From Fulvivirga maritima (GTDB lineage Bacteria > Bacteroidota > Bacteroidia > Cytophagales > Cyclobacteriaceae): a stretch of 64,000 nt of DNA. Every line of letters begins with the position of its first letter. Position 1 is the first letter of the stretch. The position numbers were made by a program, and so were the translations under genes. Shown one piece after another: positions 45,223 through 56,500 of the stretch. A model generated the notes under the pieces. That model had not been told where the DNA came from. It saw only the letters and a program-made list of their open reading frames with translations, and searched no databases. The stretch is from NCBI RefSeq assembly GCF_021389955.1, contig NZ_CP089980.1:495501-559500 (forward strand), read 5' to 3'.

Positions 45223-46515
45223 ATGAAAAGGACAAATTACATTTTTTTACTCTTCTTCATCATGCCTCTTTTTTCTTGTGGAGATGATGACTCTTCGGAG
45301 CCACAAGAAGAAGATACCAGTCACAACTATCAGATTACGCTTAATCCCGCCACTACTTATCAGACTATTGCAGGTTTTGGGGCTGCCAATGGCGTATTTA
45401 ATCTTTCTTTATACCCTACTACGGCAGAAACACAAAAGGCTTTTGGTTTAGATGACGGAGAAATGGGCCTCAGCATATTCCGTATTAAGCTGCCCTATGA
45501 TTCAGATGATTGGGAACGGCTCATTGCTCCTGCCACTGAAGCACAGAAGTATGGCGCTAAAATACTGGCCTCTCCGTGGTCTCCTCCTCCTGCCTTAAAA
45601 AGCAATAATGATCCTGTAAGAGGATATTTACTGCCAGAAAATTATGATGAATACGTAACCCATCTTAATAGTTTCATAGATTATATGGAAACCAACGGAG
45701 TGGATTTACATGCTATCTCTATACAAAATGAACCTGACTGGGAGGCTGAATATGAGTCTTGCGATTGGAGCTCTACCCAAATGATCAACTTCCTGAGTAA
45801 CCATGGGGCAGATATAGATGACCGGGTAAAAATAGTAGCTCCAGAATCACTAAATTTTGATCAGGGTTTTACAAATGCCTTATTAAACAATGATGCCGCT
45901 GCTGCCCAACTCGATATAGCTGGTGGACATTTATATGGTGGCGGATTGGCTGCTTTTCCTATTGCAGAACAAAAAAACAAAGAAATCTGGATGACAGAAT
46001 ATCTCCTCAATCTGGAGGAAGGAGACTGGAGAAGTGCTTCTGAAAACACAAAATGGCAAGAAACGCTCAACATGCTCAATTCTGTGCATGAAGCGATGAC
46101 TTATAACTGGAATGCCTACATATGGTGGTATTTAAAAAGGTATTATTCGTTTATTGGAGATGGAGAGCAAGGCACCACCAGAGGCACCGTAATGAAAAGA
46201 GGCTATGCCTTCGCCCACTTTTCTAAGTTTATAAGACCGGGCTATCAAAGAATAAACTTTGAAGAAGATACTTCAACCGGGCTTGACATCACTTCTTATA
46301 TGGAAGATGATAAATTGGTAATGGTAATCATTAACCCTACCGGCACCTCGGCTTCAGACATAGCTATTGCAGCGGAAGGCATGGATTTCTCTACAGCCAT
46401 GGCCTATACAACCACTATTAATGAAAATATGACCGAGCAAACACTGGAGATATCTGATAATATGGCCATTGTTAACATTACTGGTAGCAGTGTTACCACT
46501 ATTATACTAGAATAA
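45223..46515 (+). CDS. GH30 family glycosidase, probable glucuronoxylanase, lipoprotein
   Basis: A 430-residue lipoprotein (lipobox PLFSC19, acidic linker after it). The barrel begins near residue 36 with TIAGFGAANGVFN; acid/base E170 is in SIQNEPDWE and nucleophile E259 in IWMTEYLL. A C-terminal beta domain completes the fold. GH30 enzymes of similar length include subfamily 8 glucuronoxylanases; the locus favours that, but glucosylceramidase-like or xylobiohydrolase specificity cannot be excluded. Own LacI-type operators. Confidence 0.88.
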   Translation: MKRTNYIFLLFFIMPLFSCGDDDSSEPQEEDTSHNYQITLNPATTYQTIAGFGAANGVFNLSLYPTTAETQKAFGLDDGEMGLSIFRIKLPYDSDDWERLIAPATEAQKYGAKILASPWSPPPALKSNNDPVRGYLLPENYDEYVTHLNSFIDYMETNGVDLHAISIQNEPDWEAEYESCDWSSTQMINFLSNHGADIDDRVKIVAPESLNFDQGFTNALLNNDAAAAQLDIAGGHLYGGGLAAFPIAEQKNKEIWMTEYLLNLEEGDWRSASENTKWQETLNMLNSVHEAMTYNWNAYIWWYLKRYYSFIGDGEQGTTRGTVMKRGYAFAHFSKFIRPGYQRINFEEDTSTGLDITSYMEDDKLVMVIINPTGTSASDIAIAAEGMDFSTAMAYTTTINENMTEQTLEISDNMAIVNITGSSVTTIILE

Positions 46516-46523
46516 ATATTGGA

Positions 46524-46595
46524 GCTGTCTCAACAGTAACTTTTAAGTCAGAAGACTCTCTCTGATAGAGCCACTACTTTTGAGACAGCACTTTT
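46524..46595. terminator. terminator shared by the GH30 and acetylesterase genes
   Basis: Ten-base stem GCTGTCTCAA (46524-46533) / TTGAGACAGC (46580-46589) enclosing a second small hairpin, with T-rich flank on the + side. Lies between convergent genes. Confidence 0.65.
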
Positions 46596-48550
46596 TACTT
46601 CACTTCAATTTGAAAAGGAGAAGCTGGAAGTCCTTCTTTATTGTAAAGATTCACCTGATCTGGATTATCCGCCCAGCCATAGCGTACATATTCAGGATTT
46701 TCTACCGTTTCATTCCACACTATAAGCGTTTTCTGATCCGTTGAAATCTCCGCTTGAGCCCAAACAAACTTCTTATCCTTTCCTGCTATGGCAAACCATT
46801 TTAAAGGCTCATCATTATTAACCTCAAGTCCACTACCCACATGATCAAACTGAAGCACCACTTTCTGACCTTCTTTCTTTGCTGATTGAATCAATGGCCC
46901 TGAATAGACTATATTTTCATCTCCATAAGCCATATGCTGCGCCGCTAGGGCTAATCTATCCCCTACTGGCTTCTTACGATCTGGGTGTATATCATTCCAC
47001 TCCCCTAGATCAATAGCTACTGCCATAGCTGTATTGGGCATACTTAAGGCTTTTCGCTGCGCCTCTCTGATCTCTGCCCAACTGCTCTCCGTTGGCTGAT
47101 AATTGACATCTAAAAAATTAGGTAACTGTACGTAAAGAAAAGGCAATTCTTCATCATTAAACTGATTCCTCCAATCATCAATTAAGGCTTTTTGCAAATC
47201 AAGGTAACTTCCTGGCTTGTCTACATTGCTTTCTCCCTGATACCACAATACACCTTTTAAATGAAGCTTCTTATAGGGAGCAACCATTCCATAATAATAA
47301 ACCGTTGGTTGGAATCTCAGCAAAACTGATGGTGGTTCTTCTGCCTTTTCAGGATAGACGGCTCCCACTTTGTATTGCCAATACCCTTTTAAATCTACTG
47401 TATCACTTTCACTGGCTATGTAATAGGGCTTATCTGGCACCAAACCACCTTTTCCTTCATAATTCAACACTCTGATAACAAATGTATTCTTGCCTTCCTT
47501 TAAAAGCCCCGCAGGCACATTATACCTCCTCTGAGGATACAAATAGGTAGTATTTCCGATCTCTTTGCCATTGACATAAAAATGATCAGCATCTACAATT
47601 CTACCCAGCGCTACGCGAGCGGGCTGGCCTGCCATAGTAGCGGGAATATCTACTTCCTTTCTATACCAAACTACTCCGTTAAGTTGCTTTATGCCCTGAT
47701 CTTCCCAATATCCCGGCACATTCATCCTTCGCCAGCTATCAGACTTATAATCAGCACTATACCATGGATTTTCTGCAACAAGCCCCTTATCTTCAGGAAG
47801 GTTAGCGTACCAATCACTTCTAAAAGCCTCCGCTTTCCTATTCAAACCAAATACCTCTGCCGTATCTTTATTTTGGATGAGTTGAGCCGATAAATCATCA
47901 AATGATTTAAGTCCTGATTCACTAATCCAAGCTTCTATGCGCGAACCTCCAATGCTGGCATTAATAAGACCAATAGGCACAGCGTATTTAGCATATATTT
48001 TTTTAGCAAAGAAATAGGCTACAGCCGAAAATTTAAGCACATTTTCAGAACTAGCTTCTTTCCATTCCCCATCGGGTAAGTCTTCAATTGGGCCTGTTAA
48101 AACCGGGTTAGATGACACTAAAAATTGCCTTATTTCCGGGTTTTGCGCTTCCTTGATCTCCTGAGCATACCTATCCTGATGCAGTTCCAGGTAATGAACC
48201 ATATTAGACTGCCCGGCACAAAGCCACACATCTCCAAATAAAATATTGGATAATGATATGGTGTTTTTCTCTCCTTTAACCGTTATTTTAAATGGTCCGC
48301 CAGCCTTCTGTGCAGGGAGTGTAATTTCCCAATCGCCTTCTTTATTGGCTTTGGTTTTATAGGTTTTCTTTTTAAAATCAATACTTACAGCTTCGCCCTG
48401 ACTTGCCCAGCCCCAAATCTTGACTTTGCTGTCCCTTTGAAGAACCATTCCATCACTTATGAGTCTGGGTAAGCGTACCTGAGCAGCCGAAGGATTATGC
48501 CAAATAGCGCACGAAACAAAAGCCAAAAGCAATACAATGGTTCTTTTCAT
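46595..48550 (-). CDS. SGNH carbohydrate acetylesterase (sialate O-acetylesterase family)
   Basis: A 651-residue exported protein with a signal peptide (1-23, ending SAAQ). The SGNH hydrolase is split: catalytic S115 in CAGQSNMVH, GVLWYQGESN near 430 and the terminal D/H block EWNDIHPDRKK near 545. A galactose-binding-like jelly roll is inserted at about 255-370 (GYWEDQGI, VVWYRKEVDIP, FYVNGKEIG). In xylan loci such enzymes remove acetyl groups from xylose, so acetylxylan esterase is likely despite the family name. It is 12 bases after the GH43 gene. Confidence 0.88.
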   Translation of the reverse strand: MKRTIVLLLAFVSCAIWHNPSAAQVRLPRLISDGMVLQRDSKVKIWGWASQGEAVSIDFKKKTYKTKANKEGDWEITLPAQKAGGPFKITVKGEKNTISLSNILFGDVWLCAGQSNMVHYLELHQDRYAQEIKEAQNPEIRQFLVSSNPVLTGPIEDLPDGEWKEASSENVLKFSAVAYFFAKKIYAKYAVPIGLINASIGGSRIEAWISESGLKSFDDLSAQLIQNKDTAEVFGLNRKAEAFRSDWYANLPEDKGLVAENPWYSADYKSDSWRRMNVPGYWEDQGIKQLNGVVWYRKEVDIPATMAGQPARVALGRIVDADHFYVNGKEIGNTTYLYPQRRYNVPAGLLKEGKNTFVIRVLNYEGKGGLVPDKPYYIASESDTVDLKGYWQYKVGAVYPEKAEEPPSVLLRFQPTVYYYGMVAPYKKLHLKGVLWYQGESNVDKPGSYLDLQKALIDDWRNQFNDEELPFLYVQLPNFLDVNYQPTESSWAEIREAQRKALSMPNTAMAVAIDLGEWNDIHPDRKKPVGDRLALAAQHMAYGDENIVYSGPLIQSAKKEGQKVVLQFDHVGSGLEVNNDEPLKWFAIAGKDKKFVWAQAEISTDQKTLIVWNETVENPEYVRYGWADNPDQVNLYNKEGLPASPFQIEVK

Positions 48551-48562
48551 AACAAGTTCTAT

Positions 48563-50320
48563 CTATTCAGCCACCTGAACTTCTGCCAAGCTTCCAATTC
48601 CATTTTCATTAAAAGCCTGAATATTGAAATAATACTTTTGGTTCACATCTAGAGAATTGATTTGCACGCTTTCAACATCATAGACCTTATAATTATGGTA
48701 AAGCTTATCTGCACTGGTTCCATAGGCAATGTTGTAGCCCATAGCGTCATCAGAAGCATTCCATTTTAAAGAGACCTCTCTTTTATCATCAGAATTTCTT
48801 TGAACTGCAAGACCTTCAACTTTCTCAGGCACAGCGCCATCACCCTTACCAAAAACTCTTAGTCCACTCAAAGCAAAATTACCAGAAGACACCCTCATAT
48901 TCCTAATTCGAATAAATTGAGCCATTACTTCTTCAGGCAGTTGAATATAATCATGTGATCTGTCTTTATTGTTTTGAGACCGATCTACCAGCATTTCCCA
49001 GTTCTCATCGTCATTAGATATTTCTATGATATACTCATAAGCCAAGCTATCCTTACGACCAAAGACCGCAGTATTATGTTCTGCAAAATTAACCTGAATA
49101 GCATGTACATGCTTAGAAGAACCTAAATCTACTGTAGCCCATTCATTGCTTTTACCTGACGCAGCAGACCAATAGGTTCTTATATCTTCATCTACCATAT
49201 TTGAAGCAGGAAAGGAATCAAGCACTGAAGAGGAAGTCACTTTTTTGTTATATGAGAGCAACATCCAACCTGCGAAGTAATCATCAAAACCATTGATTTT
49301 TTCATCAGGCATTATCATGGGATAATCACCAAACTTAGTGATAGAATGCAGCACACCTTCTTTATCAAAAAAAGTAGGATATAGCACCAAGCGTCTCTCA
49401 AACATCTGCTTCACTGAGATAGAAGCGGTAGCCATATGCCAATAATTACCATATTTATCCTGAAAAGTGCTTCCATGCCCGGCGCCATTCGCAAAGCCTT
49501 CTGGTTTATAAGAAAAAGGATTATGACTAGCCAGCTCAAAAGGACCAAGTGGACCTTCTCCAGTATACACTGCATCAGCATAGCTTTTGTATTCTGTACC
49601 AGGGCCGGCATATTGAAGATAATATTTACCATCGTACTTATTTACCCAAGCGCCCTCAATCCAGGGAGCGGTGCTTTTGTTAGTATTATAATCACCAGGC
49701 ACTTCCCAACCATACTGCGCTGGGGCTGGATGCATTAATTCTTTAGGTGAGCCTATAAAATCAAAATTATTTTTATAATCGATTTCTACGCCATAAAGAG
49801 GATTTACGTTAGAGCAACCCCAGTACAGGTATAGTCGTTGGTCATCATCCATAAAAAAGGCGGGATCCCATACAGGCTGAGCCAGTTCCTCTCTGGCCAC
49901 TTGCCAATGTCCACTTAAAGGGTCTGCAGATTTATAAATAGTACTTTTTTCATTCGAAGAGGCCAGAAAATAGACTGTATCACTGATTACTATGGCCGTT
50001 GGAGCGTACTCTTCAGTAGGAATTTCATCAGTTTGAATAAAATTCCATTCTATCAAATCAGCAGAAGACCAGTACCCTCCTGACTTGGAAGCGAATAACA
50101 AATATTGATCTTTATATGCGATAACACTAGGGTCTGCCGCCTCTCTTCTTGAGGGAGAATCTAAGGCAAAGCGGCAGCTTATGTTTAAAGGATTACATAC
50201 AGTAGTAATGGCATTTTCCGCAGGAGTAACAGTGCTTTCTGTCTCTGTAGGCGTACTACATGAAAGCCCCAAAAAAATTAGAATTATAGATCCTAAAATA
50301 TAATTAGATGGTTTATTCAT
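48563..50320 (-). CDS. GH43 glycosidase with F5/8C and fibronectin III domains, lipoprotein
   Basis: A 585-residue lipoprotein (lipobox LGLSC21; the ATG at 50320 puts the signal peptide first). The five-blade GH43 domain covers about 45-345 with base D63 (REAADPSV), D152 (VWDPAFF) and acid E222 (APWIEGAWV). A discoidin/F5-8 type C domain lies at about 355-485 and a fibronectin III domain at about 490-585. The likely activity is arabinofuranosidase or beta-xylosidase on decorated xylan. First gene of an operon with the acetylesterase. Confidence 0.9.
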   Translation of the reverse strand: MNKPSNYILGSIILIFLGLSCSTPTETESTVTPAENAITTVCNPLNISCRFALDSPSRREAADPSVIAYKDQYLLFASKSGGYWSSADLIEWNFIQTDEIPTEEYAPTAIVISDTVYFLASSNEKSTIYKSADPLSGHWQVAREELAQPVWDPAFFMDDDQRLYLYWGCSNVNPLYGVEIDYKNNFDFIGSPKELMHPAPAQYGWEVPGDYNTNKSTAPWIEGAWVNKYDGKYYLQYAGPGTEYKSYADAVYTGEGPLGPFELASHNPFSYKPEGFANGAGHGSTFQDKYGNYWHMATASISVKQMFERRLVLYPTFFDKEGVLHSITKFGDYPMIMPDEKINGFDDYFAGWMLLSYNKKVTSSSVLDSFPASNMVDEDIRTYWSAASGKSNEWATVDLGSSKHVHAIQVNFAEHNTAVFGRKDSLAYEYIIEISNDDENWEMLVDRSQNNKDRSHDYIQLPEEVMAQFIRIRNMRVSSGNFALSGLRVFGKGDGAVPEKVEGLAVQRNSDDKREVSLKWNASDDAMGYNIAYGTSADKLYHNYKVYDVESVQINSLDVNQKYYFNIQAFNENGIGSLAEVQVAE

Positions 50321-50383
50321 AACTGAAAGAGGGTTGATATTCAATTAATATTATTGATTTGCAATGCTCGTTTGCGCTTTCTT

Positions 50384-50391
50384 CAAACCTA
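50384..50391 (-). promoter_or_regulatory. -7 promoter element (TAGGTTTG) of the GH43-esterase operon
   Basis: TAnnTTTG match on the minus strand, 64 bases before the GH43 start. Confidence 0.5.
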
Positions 50392-50529
50392 ATGATTCAG
50401 CCTTTATTATAACCTGCCCTTTTTGATTTTTTTAGTTTTTATGATAATTAAAAAAACCTTATTAATCATGATTTATAATTTACAATCAGGTATTAACCGC
50501 TTCCACATTAAAGACATAATTTAGATATT

Positions 50530-50582
50530 AAAAAAGAAGCTGTCCAGAAATTATGACATAATTCACAACTCCCAGACAGCTC
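50530..50582 (-). terminator. terminator of the susC-susD operon
   Basis: Outer stem AGCTGTC / GACAGCT with an inner AATTATG / CATAATT stem, followed on the minus strand by a run of T. It is about 22 bases after the stop of the last gene. Confidence 0.7.
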
Positions 50583-50583
50583 A

Positions 50584-50599
50584 ACGCAAACGATCAAAT
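50584..50599. promoter_or_regulatory. weak LacI-type half site
   Basis: ACGCAAACGATCAAAT matches the operator well only in its left arm. It lies beside the operon terminator, upstream of the GH43 promoter. Confidence 0.3.
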
Positions 50600-50603
50600 T
50601 ATA

Positions 50604-51725
50604 TCATTCTTCTACTACTCTCACATTATCTATAAAGTAGGTATTAGCTTCTCTTCCCATATCAAATGACAGCTGTGTGGCTGTTTGTGTAGGTTCAGTT
50701 ACTGTAAAGCTCCATGTTACTTCCTGCCATGATGAATTGATAGTCTGATCACCCTGATAAGATGCATTAGGCATTGAAGATAAACGGATGCTGCCACCAT
50801 CAGAAGCGGCTTTTACCCAATAGCTGACAAGATAAGTTTTTCCTGACGTGGTAGGAAATGCATCAGAAACCACCTGCACGCGCCACTGACTAGAGCCGTA
50901 GGCCGTGGGGTTAACTACCTTCATTGAATAATTACCCGTGAGCACCTCATCAGGTCCACTACCTACGGTTACGGTAGCATCACCTGACGGATTTCCTGTA
51001 TTATAAATATTCCAGTTTACCAGAGAAGATCCATCCCCTGCCTCAAAACCACCATTGGCATTAATCTCTTCTAAACAAGCCGGAATGGAACCATTGCTTT
51101 CGCAAGCTACATAAGCATAGGTAGTCTCCACTCTGGCTCCAGAACTGGAAATCAGATAGAAATTATCTCCATCAGTAGCTCCGGAAGGCACAGTAAAAGT
51201 GAGCATTCCTGCTGATGAACTGACAATGCTCCCTGCCACGGAACCAATACCTGCTTCAGCCACAGCATCAAGATTAGTACCTATAAATGAAATTTCATCT
51301 CCTTCAAAACCAGCCATAGGGTAGACCATGCTTACAGATGGGTTAGCCACTACTTCTATTTGAGAATAAGCACGCTCAGGGCCTGAAAATATCAGCACCA
51401 CATCTACCATGCCCAATGAAGGAGCTGGCGTACGAGGGACCTCAAAGGCCACGCTGGTCTCCTGGGCTTCTACATCTGGCGAAAGCAAACCATCGATCAT
51501 TACAAACTCTACTCCCTCAAGGCTGCTGCCCTGCACTGTGGCGATAGCACCTGCGCCGGTCACTTCATTATCAAATCCCGTAATCCGGCTGCTTACATCT
51601 ACTGCCTGATCTACAGGAGCAGCTCCGGTAAGCTTTTCTTCATGCTCATCATCACAAGCCGGCAGTACTATAAAGCCAACTGCCACACATGTGATGGTCC
51701 ATATATTCTTAAAATTGAATTTCAT
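50604..51725 (-). CDS. surface glycan-binding lipoprotein with IPT/TIG domains and a C-terminal CBM
   Basis: A 373-residue lipoprotein in the position of SusE/SusF. Starting at the ATG at 51725 gives a lipobox VLPAC24. Two IPT/TIG (Ig-like) domains cover about 45-205, and a jelly-roll module like CBM4/9/22 covers about 222-373 (FEAGDGSSLVNWN at its start, FIDNVRVVEE at its end). No catalytic residues. It probably holds xylan at the cell surface for the SusCD complex. Its start is 20 bases inside the end of the susD reading frame region, so translation is likely coupled. Confidence 0.85.
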   Translation of the reverse strand: MKFNFKNIWTITCVAVGFIVLPACDDEHEEKLTGAAPVDQAVDVSSRITGFDNEVTGAGAIATVQGSSLEGVEFVMIDGLLSPDVEAQETSVAFEVPRTPAPSLGMVDVVLIFSGPERAYSQIEVVANPSVSMVYPMAGFEGDEISFIGTNLDAVAEAGIGSVAGSIVSSSAGMLTFTVPSGATDGDNFYLISSSGARVETTYAYVACESNGSIPACLEEINANGGFEAGDGSSLVNWNIYNTGNPSGDATVTVGSGPDEVLTGNYSMKVVNPTAYGSSQWRVQVVSDAFPTTSGKTYLVSYWVKAASDGGSIRLSSMPNASYQGDQTINSSWQEVTWSFTVTEPTQTATQLSFDMGREANTYFIDNVRVVEE

Positions 51726-51744
51726 GTTTCTTGTGTTTAGTCGA

Positions 51745-53511
51745 TTAATAGCCATCGTTTTGAGGATATCTGCCATCAGCTTGTGATGGGTCTATAGAAA
51801 GGTCAATCTGACTTTGAGGTATAGGTCGGTATCTATGAAATTCCTCTATTTTATCTGCAGCTATCGCATTGTAAAGCCTCACTCTTTCCAGCAATTTTTC
51901 TGTCCTTTTCAGATCAAACCATCGCTTCATTTCTCCTGCCAGCTCTCTGGAGCGTTCATCTAAGATAAAATCTACCGAAACATCTCCTGAAGTAATTTCC
52001 ATAGCAGTTTCCATACCCGGATTAGCGGCCCTTCTTCTCACTGTATTAATAAATTCAGCAGCCAGAGCAGCATCTCCACTCATAAAGGCAGCTTCCGCAC
52101 CTATTAAATAAGTCTCCGCCAATCTATGCGCCAGATAAGGACGATAAGAACCAACATTTGGATTATCTTCCGTTCCATCCTGAGGTCTTTCTACGGCATT
52201 GTGCTTGCTTAGAGAAGGGTAATAATCATCCTGCTCACTTACCTCGCTAGGATCAAAAATAGTATACCTGGCACTTGCCTGATCTGCATTTGAAATCTCA
52301 AAAGGAGGCATATACAAAGCCGTATCTCCTACCTGATATTTAGGCTCGCCTACCTGCGAATCATCTACATAGCCGGCATCAGCATCTTGCTGCGTCCATA
52401 AGGGCAAGCTTTCTTCATCATTAGCGTACCACACGGTTTGAAATGATTTGAAATACCTTGAATCCACATCTTTCATATTAAAGACATTGTTCAAAAGGTT
52501 ATCAGTAGGTTTCATTCTTATCCATGGCCTTCCGTTTTGCACATCTCTGATTAAGCCATCTACATCACGATAGTAAAAACATCTGAAATAAAAGTTGGCT
52601 CTGTTTTGCAGGTATTGATCATCAGTACTTACAAAGGCCTCTATGTTAGTATAATCAGCATCGCCGTTTCTGTTAGCTGAAAACAAGATTTCCGCATTAT
52701 ATTCATTCCCTTCTCTATGCACATCAGCAAAATCTGGCAAAAGTTGGGCGCCATAATTAGCATTAGGGGAGGTAGCATCAGGAATTAGCCGTTCTACAGC
52801 CATCAAAGCACTATCATAATCAGCATTATTATTTAACAACCAGGCACGGGTAAGATAGGCTTTCGCCAACAAATGAATAGCAGAAGCCTTCCACACATGA
52901 CCATCACCACTAGAGGATTCTGGTAAGCCCGCCTCAGCATCTTTTAAATCCTGAATAATGGCTTCATAAACCTCTTCTTCAGAGTTTCTACTCACCATTA
53001 CCGTTGGGTTTTCGTTATACCTCAATCTGCCCGCTCCCAGATCCAGTGTCACTCCGCCATAGGTCTGCACTAATATAAAATACCAGTGAGCTCTTAGGTA
53101 TTTAGCCTGAGCAATGAGAGAATTAAGCCTGTCTTCGGAAATATCATCAGCGTTTTGTCCTAAATCTATTACACCATTACAAGTGTTTATGGCGGGATAT
53201 GCCCTATTCCAGGCAGTATTTATTGAGCCAGAAGCAGGTGTAATTATATACGTATTAAGATCCGGGCTATTCGCCTGGTCTCCTTCAGTCCATTCATCGG
53301 TACCAAATTCTACCATGTCCATGCCTCCCATAGATCCGTACCAATATCTGAAGTAAGCATAAGCAGCAGTTACTCCGCGCTCTATGCCATCTCCTGTTTC
53401 AAAGTAATCGGCCGTTAATGCCGCCCTGGGTTCTTCGTCCAATACATCCTGACAGCTGGCAAAAGGGAATGCCAGGATGATGAATAACATTATATATTTT
53501 AATACTTTCAT
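51745..53511 (-). CDS. SusD-like outer-membrane glycan-binding lipoprotein
   Basis: A 588-residue RagB/SusD family protein, the lid of the SusCD importer. Lipobox FASC20 after the ATG at 53511. SusD_N and RagB/SusD helices are evident (AQAKYLRAHWYFILVQTYG near 142, HRLAETYLIGAEAAF near 485, ELAGEMKRWFDLKRT near 540). It lies 25 bases after susC and before the glycan-binding lipoprotein gene. Confidence 0.95.
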   Translation of the reverse strand: MKVLKYIMLFIILAFPFASCQDVLDEEPRAALTADYFETGDGIERGVTAAYAYFRYWYGSMGGMDMVEFGTDEWTEGDQANSPDLNTYIITPASGSINTAWNRAYPAINTCNGVIDLGQNADDISEDRLNSLIAQAKYLRAHWYFILVQTYGGVTLDLGAGRLRYNENPTVMVSRNSEEEVYEAIIQDLKDAEAGLPESSSGDGHVWKASAIHLLAKAYLTRAWLLNNNADYDSALMAVERLIPDATSPNANYGAQLLPDFADVHREGNEYNAEILFSANRNGDADYTNIEAFVSTDDQYLQNRANFYFRCFYYRDVDGLIRDVQNGRPWIRMKPTDNLLNNVFNMKDVDSRYFKSFQTVWYANDEESLPLWTQQDADAGYVDDSQVGEPKYQVGDTALYMPPFEISNADQASARYTIFDPSEVSEQDDYYPSLSKHNAVERPQDGTEDNPNVGSYRPYLAHRLAETYLIGAEAAFMSGDAALAAEFINTVRRRAANPGMETAMEITSGDVSVDFILDERSRELAGEMKRWFDLKRTEKLLERVRLYNAIAADKIEEFHRYRPIPQSQIDLSIDPSQADGRYPQNDGY

Positions 53512-53536
53512 TGTGATTCTAATTTTGAGATAATAC

Positions 53537-56500
53537 TTAGAAAGTGAGGTTAACACCTAGCATAAAGGTTTTTACAGGCGGCGTATCGGCTGATACTGTA
53601 AGCTTATTGCCTAAACCCGGAGTAATACCGTTAGTTACACCTCTGCTGGTAGGCTCAGGATCTAACCCACCATAATCCACATAGTCTGAGAAAAAGGCTT
53701 TGAAAGGATTGCTGGCACTGAAGTATACTCTGGCTGATTTAAGGCCTACCTTATCTAGCAAATCATTGGGTAGCTGATAGCCAAGATTAATACTTCTGAT
53801 TTTTACAAAATCACCAGAAAAGTAGCCTGTAGTACTTCCGTATCTCACAGTGTTTCTTCCTGGCCTCGAAAACTCATTGGTAGGATTATCTTCTGTCCAA
53901 TAATCTACATCAGGGCCATTTCTTCTTCCTTCAAGGCTATTGACTGGGTTACTGGAGTTCATCTGATACAGTGAGCTCACTATTTCATGCCCAAACATAC
54001 CGAAGGTCACTACACTTAAATCAAAACCTTTGAAAGACGCTCTGGCGGTAAACCCGAAAGACCATTTAGGGTCCAGCTGACCAAGAATCGTCCTATCTTC
54101 ATCATCAATATCATCATCACCATCTTGGTCTTTTACTTTTATATCTCCTGGAGCATCACCATACTGAGCGGCTTCATCGGCTTCATCTAGTTGCCAGATG
54201 CCTACCTTCTCATAATCATAAAGCACATTGATGGGCTCACCCACAAACCAGGCTCTGTCAGGGTTGCTGTCTCTACCTTCAGTCAGCTTTACTATTTCTG
54301 TGCTATAGCTTGTAAAGTTTACATCGAAACCTAATCCGAACTCATTTCTGTTAAGCGCTTCAATGGCCTCACCAGAAATCATCATTTCGATTCCTTCACC
54401 TTTAGTTTCACCTACATTTTGGGTAAAGCTACCGGTAATACCAGAGGTAATAGGCAGCTGCACTTCTTGCAATACGCCATCAGTCCTGTTCTGATAATAA
54501 TCAATGGATCCTGTAATTCTATTAGTTAAAAGGCCAAAATCTAAACCTACGTTAAACGAATTAGTGAACTCCCAGGTAAGATCAGTATTGGCCAAATTAG
54601 AAACATAAAAGCCGATTGCTCCACCTTCATTTCCAAAATTATATCTTATCTGATCTAGCTTACCTATAGATGAATAGGGTGCCACAGCCTGGTTAGAGGT
54701 ACGTCCATAACCAACTCTCAATCTTAAATTAGACAAGAAATCATTCTCACTTAAAAAGGATTCGTTATGTATGTTCCAGCCAACAGCAAAGCCGGGGTAA
54801 GTAAACCACTCATTGCCATCAGCCAAACGCGAAGATCCATCTCGTCTTACGGTAACAGTAGCAACATATCGATCATTAAAATTATAATTTAAGCGAGCCA
54901 TGAAAGAAGACAGCCCCCAGCGCGTATAATTATAAGCACTGCCAGGTATAACATTATTCGCAGCTAATGAAAGGTTATAATATTGTAGGTCATTCGCCAA
55001 AACTCCTACAGCATTTACCCCACTACTATTATATTCTTCTTCCTGCACACTATACAAACCGGTAAATTTAAAGGAGTGCTCTCCAAAAGACCTTTCGTAT
55101 AAAATGAGGTTTTCAATGGTATATCCCCAGGTGTCACTATTGCTTATGGAAGCTGCATTTCCATTATCAATGTTTTGCATGGGCGTAACCTCACTGAAAA
55201 ATCTGCCATATTCATCCTGACGATAATCAAGGCCCGCATTAAGTTTATAACTCAAACCTTCTACCGGTAAGTTTACTTCTAAATATGCGGTATTAAACGT
55301 CCTGATTCTTCTTCGGTCTTCCTCCCAGGCTCCATCTCTGTATAAGGTAAGCGGATTTACCAGATTAGGATCTAAACTACCTTCAGCAGGAGTTTCTTCT
55401 ACTTCACCATCTTCATTATAGGCATTATATAAAGGACTTAAAGTCAAAATATTAAACATAGGACTCACTCCTTCTCCTTTTCTATAAGAAATGGAATTCA
55501 AAGTGCTAATTCCTACTTTCAGCCAATCATTTACTCGCTGATCTAAGGATAGCTTTAAGTTGTACCTCTTAAAAGATTGACCTGGGAAAACCGTGGTTTG
55601 TTTAAAATAACCAGTAGAAACAGCAAATTGAGTATTTTCACTACCACCAATTACGCTCAGGTTATGATTTTGAATATAACCGTCTTTGATCATCAGGTCT
55701 TGCCAGTCAGTACTTCTGGCTTCTTGAAGTGATTGCAGCTCTGCCTCTGTGAAATTGGCATCCGTATATAATTTTAGCCTGGCAAATTCTTCTCCATTCA
55801 TCAGATCATATTTACCCAAGGCCTGTGTTACACCTGCATAACCATTATAACTAAAATTAAGCTCACCTACCCTACCTCTTTTAGTGGTAATAAGTATAAC
55901 CCCATTTGCACCTCTTGATCCATAAATAGCTGTAGCTGAAGCATCTTTCAGCACGTTAAAAGACTCTATATCAGTAGGGTTTATATCATTTAAGCTTCCG
56001 CTAAAAGGGATTCCATCTACCACAATCAGCGGGCTGTTTAAATCTCCGCTACCTAATGATCTATTTCCCCTAATCCTTATTTGCGGATCACTACCAGGCC
56101 GGCTAGAGGTTTGACTGATCTGCACACCCGCTATTCTACCTTGTAAGGCAGAAGAAGCTCCTGTAGCCGCGGGCACTTCAGATATTTTAGCCGCATCTAC
56201 AGATACTAATGAGCCTGTAACATCTGTCTTTTTCTGTTTACCATAGCCTACTACCACTACCTCTTGTAGTGCTGTAATATCTTCAGTGAGCTCCACATCT
56301 ATTTTAGTTTTAGAACCAACCGCAATTTCATGTGTGGCATAACCCACAAAAGAATAAATTAACACATCATTAGGCCCAGCTTTAATGGTGTATTCTCCAT
56401 CAATATCTGTAACTGTACCCGAACTAGTTCCTTTAACCATTACTGCTACACCAGGTAAGGGTTCACCTCCGTCTCCACTAAGCACAGTACCGGTTATGGA

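Noticed and set aside
50360-50377. LacI-like operator just downstream of the GH43 promoter
   Set aside because: The two arms are separated by extra bases and match the consensus poorly; listed neither as operator nor as half site.
46524-50582. GCTGTC-armed inverted repeats as a MITE pair
   Set aside because: The arms beyond GCTGTC differ and each is placed exactly at gene ends with T-rich tails, so terminators explain them.
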